The position numbers and the translations under genes were made by a program. The notes under the pieces were generated by a model. The model was given only the letters and a program-made list of their open reading frames with translations, was not told the origin of the DNA and ran no database searches. Below are positions 16,690 through 24,330 of a stretch of 64,000 bases of DNA, one piece after another (positions within the stretch are counted from its first letter, which is position 1; every line of letters starts with the position of its first letter). Origin of the DNA: Planomonospora sp. ID82291 (GTDB taxonomy: Bacteria > Actinomycetota > Actinomycetes > Streptosporangiales > Streptosporangiaceae); assembly GCF_015711645.1 (NCBI RefSeq), contig NZ_JABTEX010000001.1, forward strand, positions 1,922,001-1,986,000, read 5' to 3'.

Positions 16690-18485
16690 GCCGCCTCACG
16701 CGGGAGGCGCAGCTGGCGGTGCTGCGCAGCCGACGCCACCCCTACACCGACGCCGACCTGGAGTACGCCGTGCACCTGGTCGCCGTCTCCGGCGCGGCGG
16801 CGCTGCTGGCGCCGCCGCTCGCCAAGCCCTGCGGCCGCCCCCGGCTGCTCACAGTGGAAGGCCTGCTGACCGGGTTGTTCCTGTGCGCGCTGGAACACCC
16901 GGACGCCATGCACCTGTCCACGGTCACCGACATCCTGCACTTCGCCGTTCCCGGCCCCTGGCGGCGGCGCTTCGGCGTCAAGGACCGCGCCGACGACTGC
17001 CGCGGGTTCGAGGCCGCCTACGCCGTGGTGCGCCGCCTGTTCGACGCCGTCCTCGCTCTCCTCGACCCTTCCCCGCTGCCCCGCAACACCCGGCTGTCCA
17101 CCGAGACCGCCGCCGCGCTGCGCGCCCAGGCCGACCCCGCCGACCTGGCAGGCAGGGCCGAGCGGCTGCGCGCCGTCGTCAACGGCATCGTCGAATCCTC
17201 CCTGGACGCGATCCGCGACACCCTCGACCGGCACTGGGACGGCTCGATCGGCATCGACGCCACCCCCGTCGCCACCTACGCCCAAGGCGTCGGCACCGGC
17301 GGGACGCACACCGCCACCGACCCCGACGCCGGCTGGTACATCCGCCAAGGCGACCACCGCGACCCCGACACCGGTCCCGACGGGTCCGTCGCGGCTCGCG
17401 CCGAACGCCCCTCCTCCGCCGCACGCCGTACGGCAGGCAAGCCCGGCAAGCACACCACCGGCGCGAAGCGGCCCGGGTTCCTCAAGCACCTGTTCGGCTA
17501 CGACGCCACCCTGGCCATCGCCCGCAACCCGCACACCGACCCCGACGACGCCGCGCCCGGGTGCGGCAACCCGGCCCTTCCGCCCGCGCTGGTGGTCGGC
17601 TTCACCCTGGACCGGCCCGGCGCCGCCCCGGGGCGCAACGCCGTCGCCGTCCTGGCCGACGTCCGCCGCCGCGGCCACGCCGCCGGCTACCTCGCCGGTG
17701 ACCGGGCCTACAACAACGCCGACCCCGATACCTTCCAGCTGCCCGCCCGCGCCCTGGGCTACCGGCTCGTCTTCGACTACCGCGACGACCAGCTCGGCAT
17801 CCAGTCCGGCGCGCACGGCGCCCTGCAGGTCGAAGGCCGCTGGTACTGCCCCGCCCTCCCCCAGGCGCTGATCGACGCCACCCGCGCCTTCCGAACCGCA
17901 ACCCCCGACGATGCCGGCCAGGCCGCCGCTGCCGCCGAGCTGTACCGGCGGCACCTCACCGCCCGCACCGCCTACGCCCTCGCCCCCAAAGGCCGGCCCG
18001 ACGGCGAAGGTCACCAGCGACTGTCGTGCCCGGCCACCGCCGGTAGGCTCCAGTGCCCGCTCAAACCCGCCAGCATGGGCACCGGCGTGCGCCTGCCCCT
18101 GGCCGACCCCGCGCCCAACCCGGCCGGTCCGCCGACGATCTGCCGCCAGCACAGCATCACCCTGGCCCCCGAGCACGGCGCCAAGCACGCCCAGGCCCTG
18201 CCGTACGGCTCGGCCGACCACCAGCGGGTCTATGCCCGCCTCCGCAACGGTTCGGAGGGGTTTCACGCCTACGCCAAGGACGACGCCTGCGAGGCGATCC
18301 AGCGCTCCCAGGGCCGCCGCATCCGCGGCATCGCCGCCCAGAGCCTGCTGCTGGCCTTCCAGCTCGCCCACGCCAACCTCAGGAAGATCTCCCGCTGGCT
18401 GGACTCCCTGCCCGGCCCCGGCGGCCGTCCCCGCCGCCGCGTGCGCCGCCGCCCCACCGAACCCCTGGCCACCTGGGTGCCGTAG
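16686..18485 (+). CDS. IS4-like DDE transposase, second gene of the element
   Basis: A 599-residue protein starting from a GTG that overlaps the upstream stop. Likely catalytic residues are Asp191 (GIDATPVATY), Asp339 (YLAGDRAYNN) and Glu524 in YARLRNGSEGFHAYAK. The last matches the IS4 signature R-x3-E-x6-K, preceded by Tyr four residues before the Arg instead of three. Charged inserts (residues about 215-265) and a conserved HxxxxL..C-type region between D339 and E524 make it longer than classic IS4 enzymes. Pairing with a recombinase-fold protein is unusual. Its 3' end is repeated at 7263. Confidence 0.72.
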   Translation: MSRLTREAQLAVLRSRRHPYTDADLEYAVHLVAVSGAAALLAPPLAKPCGRPRLLTVEGLLTGLFLCALEHPDAMHLSTVTDILHFAVPGPWRRRFGVKDRADDCRGFEAAYAVVRRLFDAVLALLDPSPLPRNTRLSTETAAALRAQADPADLAGRAERLRAVVNGIVESSLDAIRDTLDRHWDGSIGIDATPVATYAQGVGTGGTHTATDPDAGWYIRQGDHRDPDTGPDGSVAARAERPSSAARRTAGKPGKHTTGAKRPGFLKHLFGYDATLAIARNPHTDPDDAAPGCGNPALPPALVVGFTLDRPGAAPGRNAVAVLADVRRRGHAAGYLAGDRAYNNADPDTFQLPARALGYRLVFDYRDDQLGIQSGAHGALQVEGRWYCPALPQALIDATRAFRTATPDDAGQAAAAAELYRRHLTARTAYALAPKGRPDGEGHQRLSCPATAGRLQCPLKPASMGTGVRLPLADPAPNPAGPPTICRQHSITLAPEHGAKHAQALPYGSADHQRVYARLRNGSEGFHAYAKDDACEAIQRSQGRRIRGIAAQSLLLAFQLAHANLRKISRWLDSLPGPGGRPRRRVRRRPTEPLATWVP

Positions 18486-18717
18486 ACGGCTGCGGACCGG
18501 CACCGAAGACAAGGGGGATCGGTTCCTGCCGGAGCGGCAACCGGTAAAAAGTGGTGCAAGTGGGGCGAAAGCGGCTCGCAAGCCGGGCCGGGTAGACATC
18601 TCTCCATGCCCGAACACCGCGCGGGATCCGCAGAAAGCACTCGGCCCCGGCTCTTGCGAGCCGGGGCCGAGTTCCGTCACTGTCGGACCACCGATTTCGT
18701 CGGCGGCCCAGAGTGGG
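18431..18717 (+). repeat. Right end of the IS4-like element, duplicated at 7263-7547
   Basis: The repeated block covers the transposase C-terminus, its 3' flank and a 15-bp hairpin, and ends at GAGTGGG, that is three bases inside tRNA-Leu. It is in direct orientation with its partner 11.17 kb upstream. The last 181 bases have only three differences. Whether the boundary is an integration site or just the limit of a duplicated terminator region cannot be decided from one genome. Confidence 0.8.
18639..18672 (-). terminator. Perfect 15-bp-stem hairpin between tRNA-Leu and the transposase
   Basis: Arms ACTCGGCCCCGGCTC and its exact complement enclose a TTGC loop. On the minus strand it lies about 40 bases beyond the tRNA-Leu 3' end and is followed by TGCTTTCTG, which fits a tRNA terminator. 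It could also stop the converging transposase transcript. Confidence 0.7.
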
Positions 18718-18796
18718 CGAGGAGGGATTTGAACCCTCACGTCCTTTCGGACACACGGACCTGAACCGTGCGCGTCTGCCGTTCCGCCACCCGCCC
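18714..18796 (-). tRNA. tRNA-Leu (anticodon CAG)
   Basis: The minus strand folds as a class II tRNA: acceptor stem GGGCGGG with CTCGCCC, discriminator A, anticodon loop TTCAGGT with CAG, a long variable arm (GTGTCCGAAAGGAC) and a T loop GGTTCAAATCC. CCA is not encoded. It sits just upstream of and divergent from fhaA, as in other actinobacteria. The 3' end coincides with the end of the duplicated mobile-element block. Confidence 0.93.
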
Positions 18797-18890
18797 TTGT
18801 TTGGGTGCGCTCGAAACATTAGCACGGATCAGCCGGTACCCACGAACCCGGATACGATCCCTGTAGATGACGGAGGAAGGGAGGTACCCG

Positions 18891-19631
18891 GTGGGAGTCC
18901 TTCAGCGCTTCGAGCGGAGGCTCGAAGGCTTGGTTGAGGGGGCCTTTGCGCGGGCGTTCAAGTCTGACCTTCAGCCGGTCGAGGTCGCCAGCGCGGTTCA
19001 GCGGGAGATGGACGAGCGGGCCGCGATCGTCGCCCAGGGACGGACCCTCGTCCCGAACGACTTCGTGGTCGAGCTGTCCACGACCGACAGCGAACGCCTG
19101 CAGGTGTACGCCGACAGCATCAGCCACGAGCTGGCCAACCTCGCCCGCGAGTACGCCAAGGAGCAGGGCTACTCGTTCGTGGGACCCGTCCGGGTGCGTT
19201 TCGAGACGGCGGACGACCTCGCGGTCGGCCTGTTCCGGATCCGCTCCGGAGTGATCCGCGGGGCCACGGTCGAGCAGGACGAGATCCGCAAGCCCGTGAC
19301 CGACGTGCCCGCCGGTCGCTCGCATGCGTTCGAGGGCAGGCCCCGGCTGCTGGTCTCCACTCAGGATGACCCGCAGGGCCAGCGGTCCTACGATCTCACC
19401 ACACCGGTGACCCTGCTGGGCAGGGGCACCGACTGCGATCTCCGGCTCGTGGATCCGGGTGTGTCCCGGCACCACGCCGAGCTGCGAGTGGAGGGGCCGC
19501 AGGTCATGCTCGTCGACCTCGGCTCCACGAACGGCACTTTCGTCAACGGCCAGCCGGTTCGCCGGATCGAGCTCCAGAACGGCACTCGCGTGACGCTCGG
19601 GCGCACGACCCTGGTTTTCCGGCGCGATTAA
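18891..19631 (+). CDS. fhaA: FhaA: DUF3662 and FHA-domain protein
   Basis: The 246-residue protein has an N-terminal DUF3662 domain (MGVLQRFERRLEGLVEGAFA onward, residues 1-115), a short linker and a C-terminal FHA domain (about 150-246) with LLGRGTDCDLRL, SRHHAEL and STNGTFVNGQ. FHA domains bind phosphothreonine; in mycobacteria FhaA binds phosphorylated MviN and PknB at the site of wall synthesis. I chose the GTG at 18891, with GGGAGG 8 bases upstream, because family members start at MGVLQRFE; an in-frame ATG lies at 18867. It heads the fhaA-pknB operon. Confidence 0.95.
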   Translation: MGVLQRFERRLEGLVEGAFARAFKSDLQPVEVASAVQREMDERAAIVAQGRTLVPNDFVVELSTTDSERLQVYADSISHELANLAREYAKEQGYSFVGPVRVRFETADDLAVGLFRIRSGVIRGATVEQDEIRKPVTDVPAGRSHAFEGRPRLLVSTQDDPQGQRSYDLTTPVTLLGRGTDCDLRLVDPGVSRHHAELRVEGPQVMLVDLGSTNGTFVNGQPVRRIELQNGTRVTLGRTTLVFRRD

Positions 19632-19648
19632 AGGTAAACAGACGGTCC

Positions 19649-20116
19649 ATGTCCGAGCTCACGCTGCTGCTGATCCGCCTCGCGTTCCTCGCGGTGCTGT
19701 GGTTCTTCGTGATTGCCGCGGTCGGTGTGATCCGGACAGACTTGTTCGGGTCCCGCACGGCCGCCGCCGCTCCCGCGCGCAAGGCTCCCAAGCCGGCCAA
19801 ACCCGCAGCCAAGTCCAAGAAGGGGGAGCCTCGGCAGATGGTCGTCACCGGCGGCCCTCTCCAGGGCACCACCATCACCCTCTCGGAGACGCCCATCACG
19901 ATCGGCCGGGCGAACGACGCCACCCTGGTAGTCAGCGACGACTACGCCTCCAGCCGGCACGCCCGGCTCTTCCCCCAGGACGGTCAGTGGATCGTGGAAG
20001 ATCTCGGATCGACCAACGGCACCTACCTCGACCGCTCCAAAGTCACCCGTCCGACTCCGGTGCCGCTCGGCGTTCCGATCCGCATCGGTAAGACCGTCAT
20101 CGAATTGCGCAAATGA
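19649..20116 (+). CDS. fhaB: FhaB/FipA: membrane-anchored FHA protein
   Basis: This 155-residue protein has one N-terminal membrane helix (LIRLAFLAVLWFFVIAAVGV), a Lys/Pro/Ala linker and a C-terminal FHA domain (residues about 65-155; TIGRANDATLVVSDDYASSR, then STNGTYLDRSKV). Homologues recognise phosphorylated partners of PknA/PknB and link them to division or FtsZ/FtsQ. The stop overlaps the pstP start by ATGA. Confidence 0.94.
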   Translation: MSELTLLLIRLAFLAVLWFFVIAAVGVIRTDLFGSRTAAAAPARKAPKPAKPAAKSKKGEPRQMVVTGGPLQGTTITLSETPITIGRANDATLVVSDDYASSRHARLFPQDGQWIVEDLGSTNGTYLDRSKVTRPTPVPLGVPIRIGKTVIELRK

Positions 20117-21486
20117 CCATCGCACTCCGTTACGCCGCCCGCTCGGACGTCGGCCTCCTCCGCGAAGGCAACGAGGACTCGGCGTACGCCAGCGGCCGCC
20201 TGCTCGCCGTCGCGGACGGCATGGGCGGACACGCACACGGCGAGGTGGCCAGCTCGGTCGCCATCGCCGCCATGTCGTCCCTCGAAGAGGACGCACTCGG
20301 GGGTGACCTGCTCAGCGCCATCGAGGCGGCCGTCCGCGACGCCAACCGCCGTCTCCACGAGATGGTGGGCCGGGACCCCAGCCTCAAGGGCATGGGCACC
20401 ACCCTGACGGCCATGCTCTGGTCGGGCACCAGGGTCGCCCTGGTCCACGTCGGCGACTCGCGCGCCTACCTGCTGCGCGCCGGGGAGCTCTACCAGATCA
20501 CGCACGACCACACCCTCGTGCAGTCGCTGGTGGACGACGGCCGGATCACCCAGGAGGAGGCCGCCACCCACCCCCAGCGCTCGATCCTGCTGCGTGCGCT
20601 GGACGGCAGCGGCGAGGTCGACCCCGACCTGTCGCTCCGCGAGGCCCAGGTCGGCGACCGCTACCTGCTCTGCTCCGACGGTCTGTCCGGGGTCGTGAGC
20701 GCCGAGACGCTGCACCACACGCTCTCCACGATCGACGATCCCGAGACGGTGGTCCGCACGCTGATCGACCTGGCCAACCGCGGCGGCGGCCCGGACAACA
20801 TCACCTGCGTGGTCGCCGACGTGCTGGAGCTGGACGAGGGGTTCCCCTCCCCGTCCACCGAGGCGGCCGTGGTGGGCGCCGCGGGCTCCACCCTCGGCCG
20901 CGCGCAGCCGTCACCGGAGGCGCCGGGCGCGCCCGGGGCCGGGGTCGGGGCGGTCACCATGCCCCAGCCGATCATCATGGACGACGACCTCGACGAGCCC
21001 GTCGTCAGGGCCGCGGCCCGCCGCCCGGCCAAGCGCCGGCGCATGTGGCCGCTCCTGGCCTCCCTCGGAGGCATCGTCCTCGTGGGCGGCGGCCTAGGCT
21101 GGTACTTCGGGAGCCAGTGGCTCGACGACCAGTACTTCGTGGGGGTGCGGGGTGACGAGATCGTGGTCTACCGCGGGGTGAACACCACCCTCGGCCCCGT
21201 CGAGCTCTTCGACCCCGTCCGCGGCACCGAGGTGGCGGTCTCGACCCTCAGCGCGTTCCAGCAGGGCCAGGTGCGCGACGGCATCCCGGTCGCGAACGTC
21301 GACGCGGGCCTGAAGAAGGCGGCCGAGCTGAAGGCCTCCGCCGAGCAGCCCGGCGACACCGGGGACACCGGCGACACCGGCGACAAGGCCCCCGGCGACG
21401 GCGCGACCAGCACCGACCCGCCCGCCGCCACCCCCAGCCCGCCGGCGAAGGGCACCGCCACCCCGAAACCCACAAGGTCACAATAG
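20113..21486 (+). CDS. pstP: PstP: membrane PP2C-type Ser/Thr protein phosphatase
   Basis: The 457-residue protein has a PP2C catalytic domain at about 1-238 with the metal-binding motifs SDVGLLREGNEDS, VADGMGGHAHGE, HVGDSRAYLLR, LCSDGLSG and GGPDNITCVV. A linker leads to one membrane helix (MWPLLASLGGIVLVGGGLGW) and an extracellular region of about 120 residues. It reverses phosphorylation by PknA/PknB. The C-terminal tail contains a GDT tandem repeat (bases 21353-21387) and ends Pro/Thr-rich. It is four bases from rodA. Confidence 0.95.
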   Translation: MTIALRYAARSDVGLLREGNEDSAYASGRLLAVADGMGGHAHGEVASSVAIAAMSSLEEDALGGDLLSAIEAAVRDANRRLHEMVGRDPSLKGMGTTLTAMLWSGTRVALVHVGDSRAYLLRAGELYQITHDHTLVQSLVDDGRITQEEAATHPQRSILLRALDGSGEVDPDLSLREAQVGDRYLLCSDGLSGVVSAETLHHTLSTIDDPETVVRTLIDLANRGGGPDNITCVVADVLELDEGFPSPSTEAAVVGAAGSTLGRAQPSPEAPGAPGAGVGAVTMPQPIIMDDDLDEPVVRAAARRPAKRRRMWPLLASLGGIVLVGGGLGWYFGSQWLDDQYFVGVRGDEIVVYRGVNTTLGPVELFDPVRGTEVAVSTLSAFQQGQVRDGIPVANVDAGLKKAAELKASAEQPGDTGDTGDTGDKAPGDGATSTDPPAATPSPPAKGTATPKPTRSQ

Positions 21487-21490
21487 AGAC

Positions 21491-22867
21491 ATGAGCACCC
21501 CTAGCGTCGAACCCGTCCCCCTGCCGGCCAAACGGCGGTTGGCGCAGCTGGCGATGCTCGCCTTCGCGGTCGTGATCACATTGGGCGCATACGCCAACGT
21601 GGGCCTGGCGATCGACGGGAAGATCCCCTCCGGCATGCTCACCTACGGCCTCAGCCTGGGCGGCTTCATGCTGGCCGCCTACCTGGTGCTGGCGAAGTTC
21701 GCGCCCTGGGCCGACCCGCTGATCCTGCCGCTGGTGACGCTGATCAACGGCCTCGGGCTGGTGATGATCTACCGGCTGGAGGAGGTCGACGCGTTCGGCG
21801 CCTCGGCCAACCAGCAGCTGCTGTACACCGCGATCGGGGTCGTGCTGTTCGCCGTGACGCTGGTCGTGCTCCGCGACCACCGGGCGCTGCAGCGGCTCAC
21901 CTACACCGCCGGGGCCGTCGGCCTGGTCCTGCTGGTCTCACCGCTGCTGCCGCTCATCGGCGAGGACATCAACGGCGCCCGCATCTGGATCAAGGTGCCG
22001 GGCGGCCAGCTCCAGCCGGCCGAGTTCGCCAAGCTCGCGCTGCTCGTCTTCTTCGCCGGCTACCTGGTGGCCAAGCGCGACGTGCTGGCGCTGGCCGGGC
22101 GGCGGCTGCTCTTCATCGACCTGCCCCGCGCCCGCGACCTCGGCCCGATCCTCATCACCTGGGGGCTCAGCCTCGGCGTGCTGATCCTGCAGAAGGACCT
22201 CGGCTCCTCCCTGCTGATCTTCGGCACGTTCATCGCGATGCTCTACATCGCCACCCAGCGCACCTCCTGGGTGCTGATCGGCGTCCTGCTCTTCGTCGGC
22301 GGCGCGGTCCTCGCCGGGCTGATCTTCGACCACGTGCAGGCCCGGTGGGAGGTCTACCTCAACCCCGCGGACCCCGAGCTCTTCGTGAAGACCGGCGGCA
22401 GCGAGCAGCTCATGCAGGGGCTGTTCGCCATGAGCGAGGGCGGCGTCCTCGGCACCGGGTTCGGCCAGGGCCACCCCGAGCGGATCCCGCTGGCCATCTC
22501 CGACTTCATCTTCCCGGCCATCGGCGAGGAACTGGGCCTGACCGGGCTGATGGCCCTGCTGATGGTCTACGCGCTGCTGGTCGAGCGCGGCCTGCGGACC
22601 TCGATCGCGGCCCGCGACCCGTTCACCAAGCTGCTGGCGGGCGGCCTGTCGTTCCTGCTGGCCTGGCAGGTCTTCATCATCGTCGGCGGCGTCACCAACC
22701 TGATCCCGCTCACCGGCCTGGTCACGCCGTTCATGTCGCAGGGCGGCTCGGCGCTGCTGGCCAACTGGATCCTCATCGCGCTGCTGGTGCGGATGTCGGA
22801 CGCGGCGCGCAGGCCGGCGCCCCAGGCCATCCAGGACGAAGGAATGACGCAGGTGTTCCAGCGATGA
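21491..22867 (+). CDS. rodA: RodA: SEDS-family peptidoglycan glycosyltransferase
   Basis: A 458-residue polytopic membrane protein of the FtsW/RodA/SpoVE (SEDS) family, which polymerises lipid II. Family landmarks are GARIWIKVPGGQLQPAEFAK, the QKDLGSSLL segment, and near the C-terminus FIFPAIGEELGLTG and LVTPFMSQGGSALLANW. Actinobacterial members of this operon pair with PbpA for elongation or apical growth. Its stop overlaps the pbpA start (ATGA). Confidence 0.94.
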   Translation: MSTPSVEPVPLPAKRRLAQLAMLAFAVVITLGAYANVGLAIDGKIPSGMLTYGLSLGGFMLAAYLVLAKFAPWADPLILPLVTLINGLGLVMIYRLEEVDAFGASANQQLLYTAIGVVLFAVTLVVLRDHRALQRLTYTAGAVGLVLLVSPLLPLIGEDINGARIWIKVPGGQLQPAEFAKLALLVFFAGYLVAKRDVLALAGRRLLFIDLPRARDLGPILITWGLSLGVLILQKDLGSSLLIFGTFIAMLYIATQRTSWVLIGVLLFVGGAVLAGLIFDHVQARWEVYLNPADPELFVKTGGSEQLMQGLFAMSEGGVLGTGFGQGHPERIPLAISDFIFPAIGEELGLTGLMALLMVYALLVERGLRTSIAARDPFTKLLAGGLSFLLAWQVFIIVGGVTNLIPLTGLVTPFMSQGGSALLANWILIALLVRMSDAARRPAPQAIQDEGMTQVFQR

Positions 22868-24330
22868 ACAGTCCCCTCAAGCGCGTCGCCCTGGCCTGCA
22901 TGCTGATGTTCGGCCTGCTCATGCTCAACGTGAACTACCTGCAGGGCGTACGGGCGGAGGAGCTGCGGTCGGACTCCCGCAACGTCCGCAACTTCTACGA
23001 CCGCTACGAGGTCCAGCGCGGCCGGATCACCGCGGGCAGCAAGGTGCTCGCCGAGTCGGTCGAGACCGACGACAACACCTTCAAGTACTCCCGCCGCTAC
23101 CCCGAGGGCAAGGTCTACGCGCCCGTCACCGGGTTCTTCGCGCCGGAGAGCGAGCGCGACATCGAGCGGGCCAAGAACGACCTGCTCGACGGCTCCAGCG
23201 CCGACCTGCTCATCCGGCGCAGCCTCGACCTGTTCAGCGGAACCCAGACCAAGGGCGCCAACGTCGACCTGACGATCAACCCGAAGGCGCAGGAGGCGGC
23301 CTACAAGGCGCTGAGCGCCAGCGGCAAGAAGGGCGCGCTGGTCGCGATCGACCCGAAGACCGGGGCGATCCTGGCCATGGTCTCCGTCCCCACCTACGAC
23401 CCGAACCCGCTCTCCAAGGCGGACAAGGCGGGGGTGAACGCGGCCTACGCGAAGCTGGCCGAGGACGAGGACCAGCCGCTGCTGAACCGGGCGATCGAGC
23501 GGACCTACCCGCCGGGCTCGACCTTCAAGGTCGTCACCATGGCGGCCTACCTGGAGAACGACGACACCCTGGGCCCGCAGAGCCCGATCGACGCCCCGCC
23601 CCGGCTCGACCTGCCGAACACCACCGCCGACCTGCCCAACCACGGCAACTCCGCCTGCGGCAACGGGCGCGTGACGCTCTCCTACGCGCTGGAGAAGTCC
23701 TGCAACACGCCGTTCGGCAAGATCGGCATGGACCTCGGCTACGACGCGATGAAGGAGCAGGCGGCAAAGTTCGGCATCGGGGGGGAGCAGTTGGAGATCC
23801 CGATGCCGGTCTCGGCGAGCAGCATCGGCGAGCAGGAGGACCAGGCCGCGCTCGCCCAGGCCTCGATCGGCCAGCGCAACAACCAGATGACGCCGCTGCA
23901 GATGGCCATGGTCGCGGCGGGCGTGGCCAACGACGGCGTGGTCATGAAGCCGTACCTCGTCAACAAGGTGGCCGACGCCGAGGGCGGCGAGGTCGAGACC
24001 GCCGACCCCGAGGAGCTCTCCACCGCGATGAGCGAGGAGACCGCGGCCAAGCTCAGGGAGATGATGGTCAACGTCGTCAACCTCGGCACGGCGAGCGCGG
24101 CGCAGATCCCGGGCGTCACCGTCGCCGGCAAGACCGGCACCGCCGAGACCTCCGGCAACCGCGCCCCGCACGCCTGGTTCGTCTCCTTCGCCCCCGCCGG
24201 TCCCGACGAGGAGCCCAAGGTCGCCGTCGCGCTCATCGTCGAGTCGGGCAGCGCCGGCGACGACGCCTCCGGCGGCCAGACCGCGGCCCCCATCGCCAGG
24301 AGCGTGATGGAAGCGGTGCTCGGTAGATGA
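22864..24330 (+). CDS. pbpA: PbpA: class B penicillin-binding protein
   Basis: The 488-residue transpeptidase has an N-terminal membrane anchor (VALACMLMFGLLMLNVNYL), a short pedestal region and a transpeptidase domain with Ser219 in STFK, the SCN motif in KSCNTPFGK and KTGT near residue 420. It crosslinks peptidoglycan with RodA. ATG overlaps the rodA stop and its own stop overlaps pknA, so rodA-pbpA-pknA are translationally coupled. Confidence 0.95.
   Translation: MNSPLKRVALACMLMFGLLMLNVNYLQGVRAEELRSDSRNVRNFYDRYEVQRGRITAGSKVLAESVETDDNTFKYSRRYPEGKVYAPVTGFFAPESERDIERAKNDLLDGSSADLLIRRSLDLFSGTQTKGANVDLTINPKAQEAAYKALSASGKKGALVAIDPKTGAILAMVSVPTYDPNPLSKADKAGVNAAYAKLAEDEDQPLLNRAIERTYPPGSTFKVVTMAAYLENDDTLGPQSPIDAPPRLDLPNTTADLPNHGNSACGNGRVTLSYALEKSCNTPFGKIGMDLGYDAMKEQAAKFGIGGEQLEIPMPVSASSIGEQEDQAALAQASIGQRNNQMTPLQMAMVAAGVANDGVVMKPYLVNKVADAEGGEVETADPEELSTAMSEETAAKLREMMVNVVNLGTASAAQIPGVTVAGKTGTAETSGNRAPHAWFVSFAPAGPDEEPKVAVALIVESGSAGDDASGGQTAAPIARSVMEAVLGR

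Noticed and set aside
16419-18740. 773-codon minus-strand frame across the transposase
   Set aside because: Antisense of the DDE transposase, Gly/Val-rich without motifs; the sense frame has conserved catalytic motifs.
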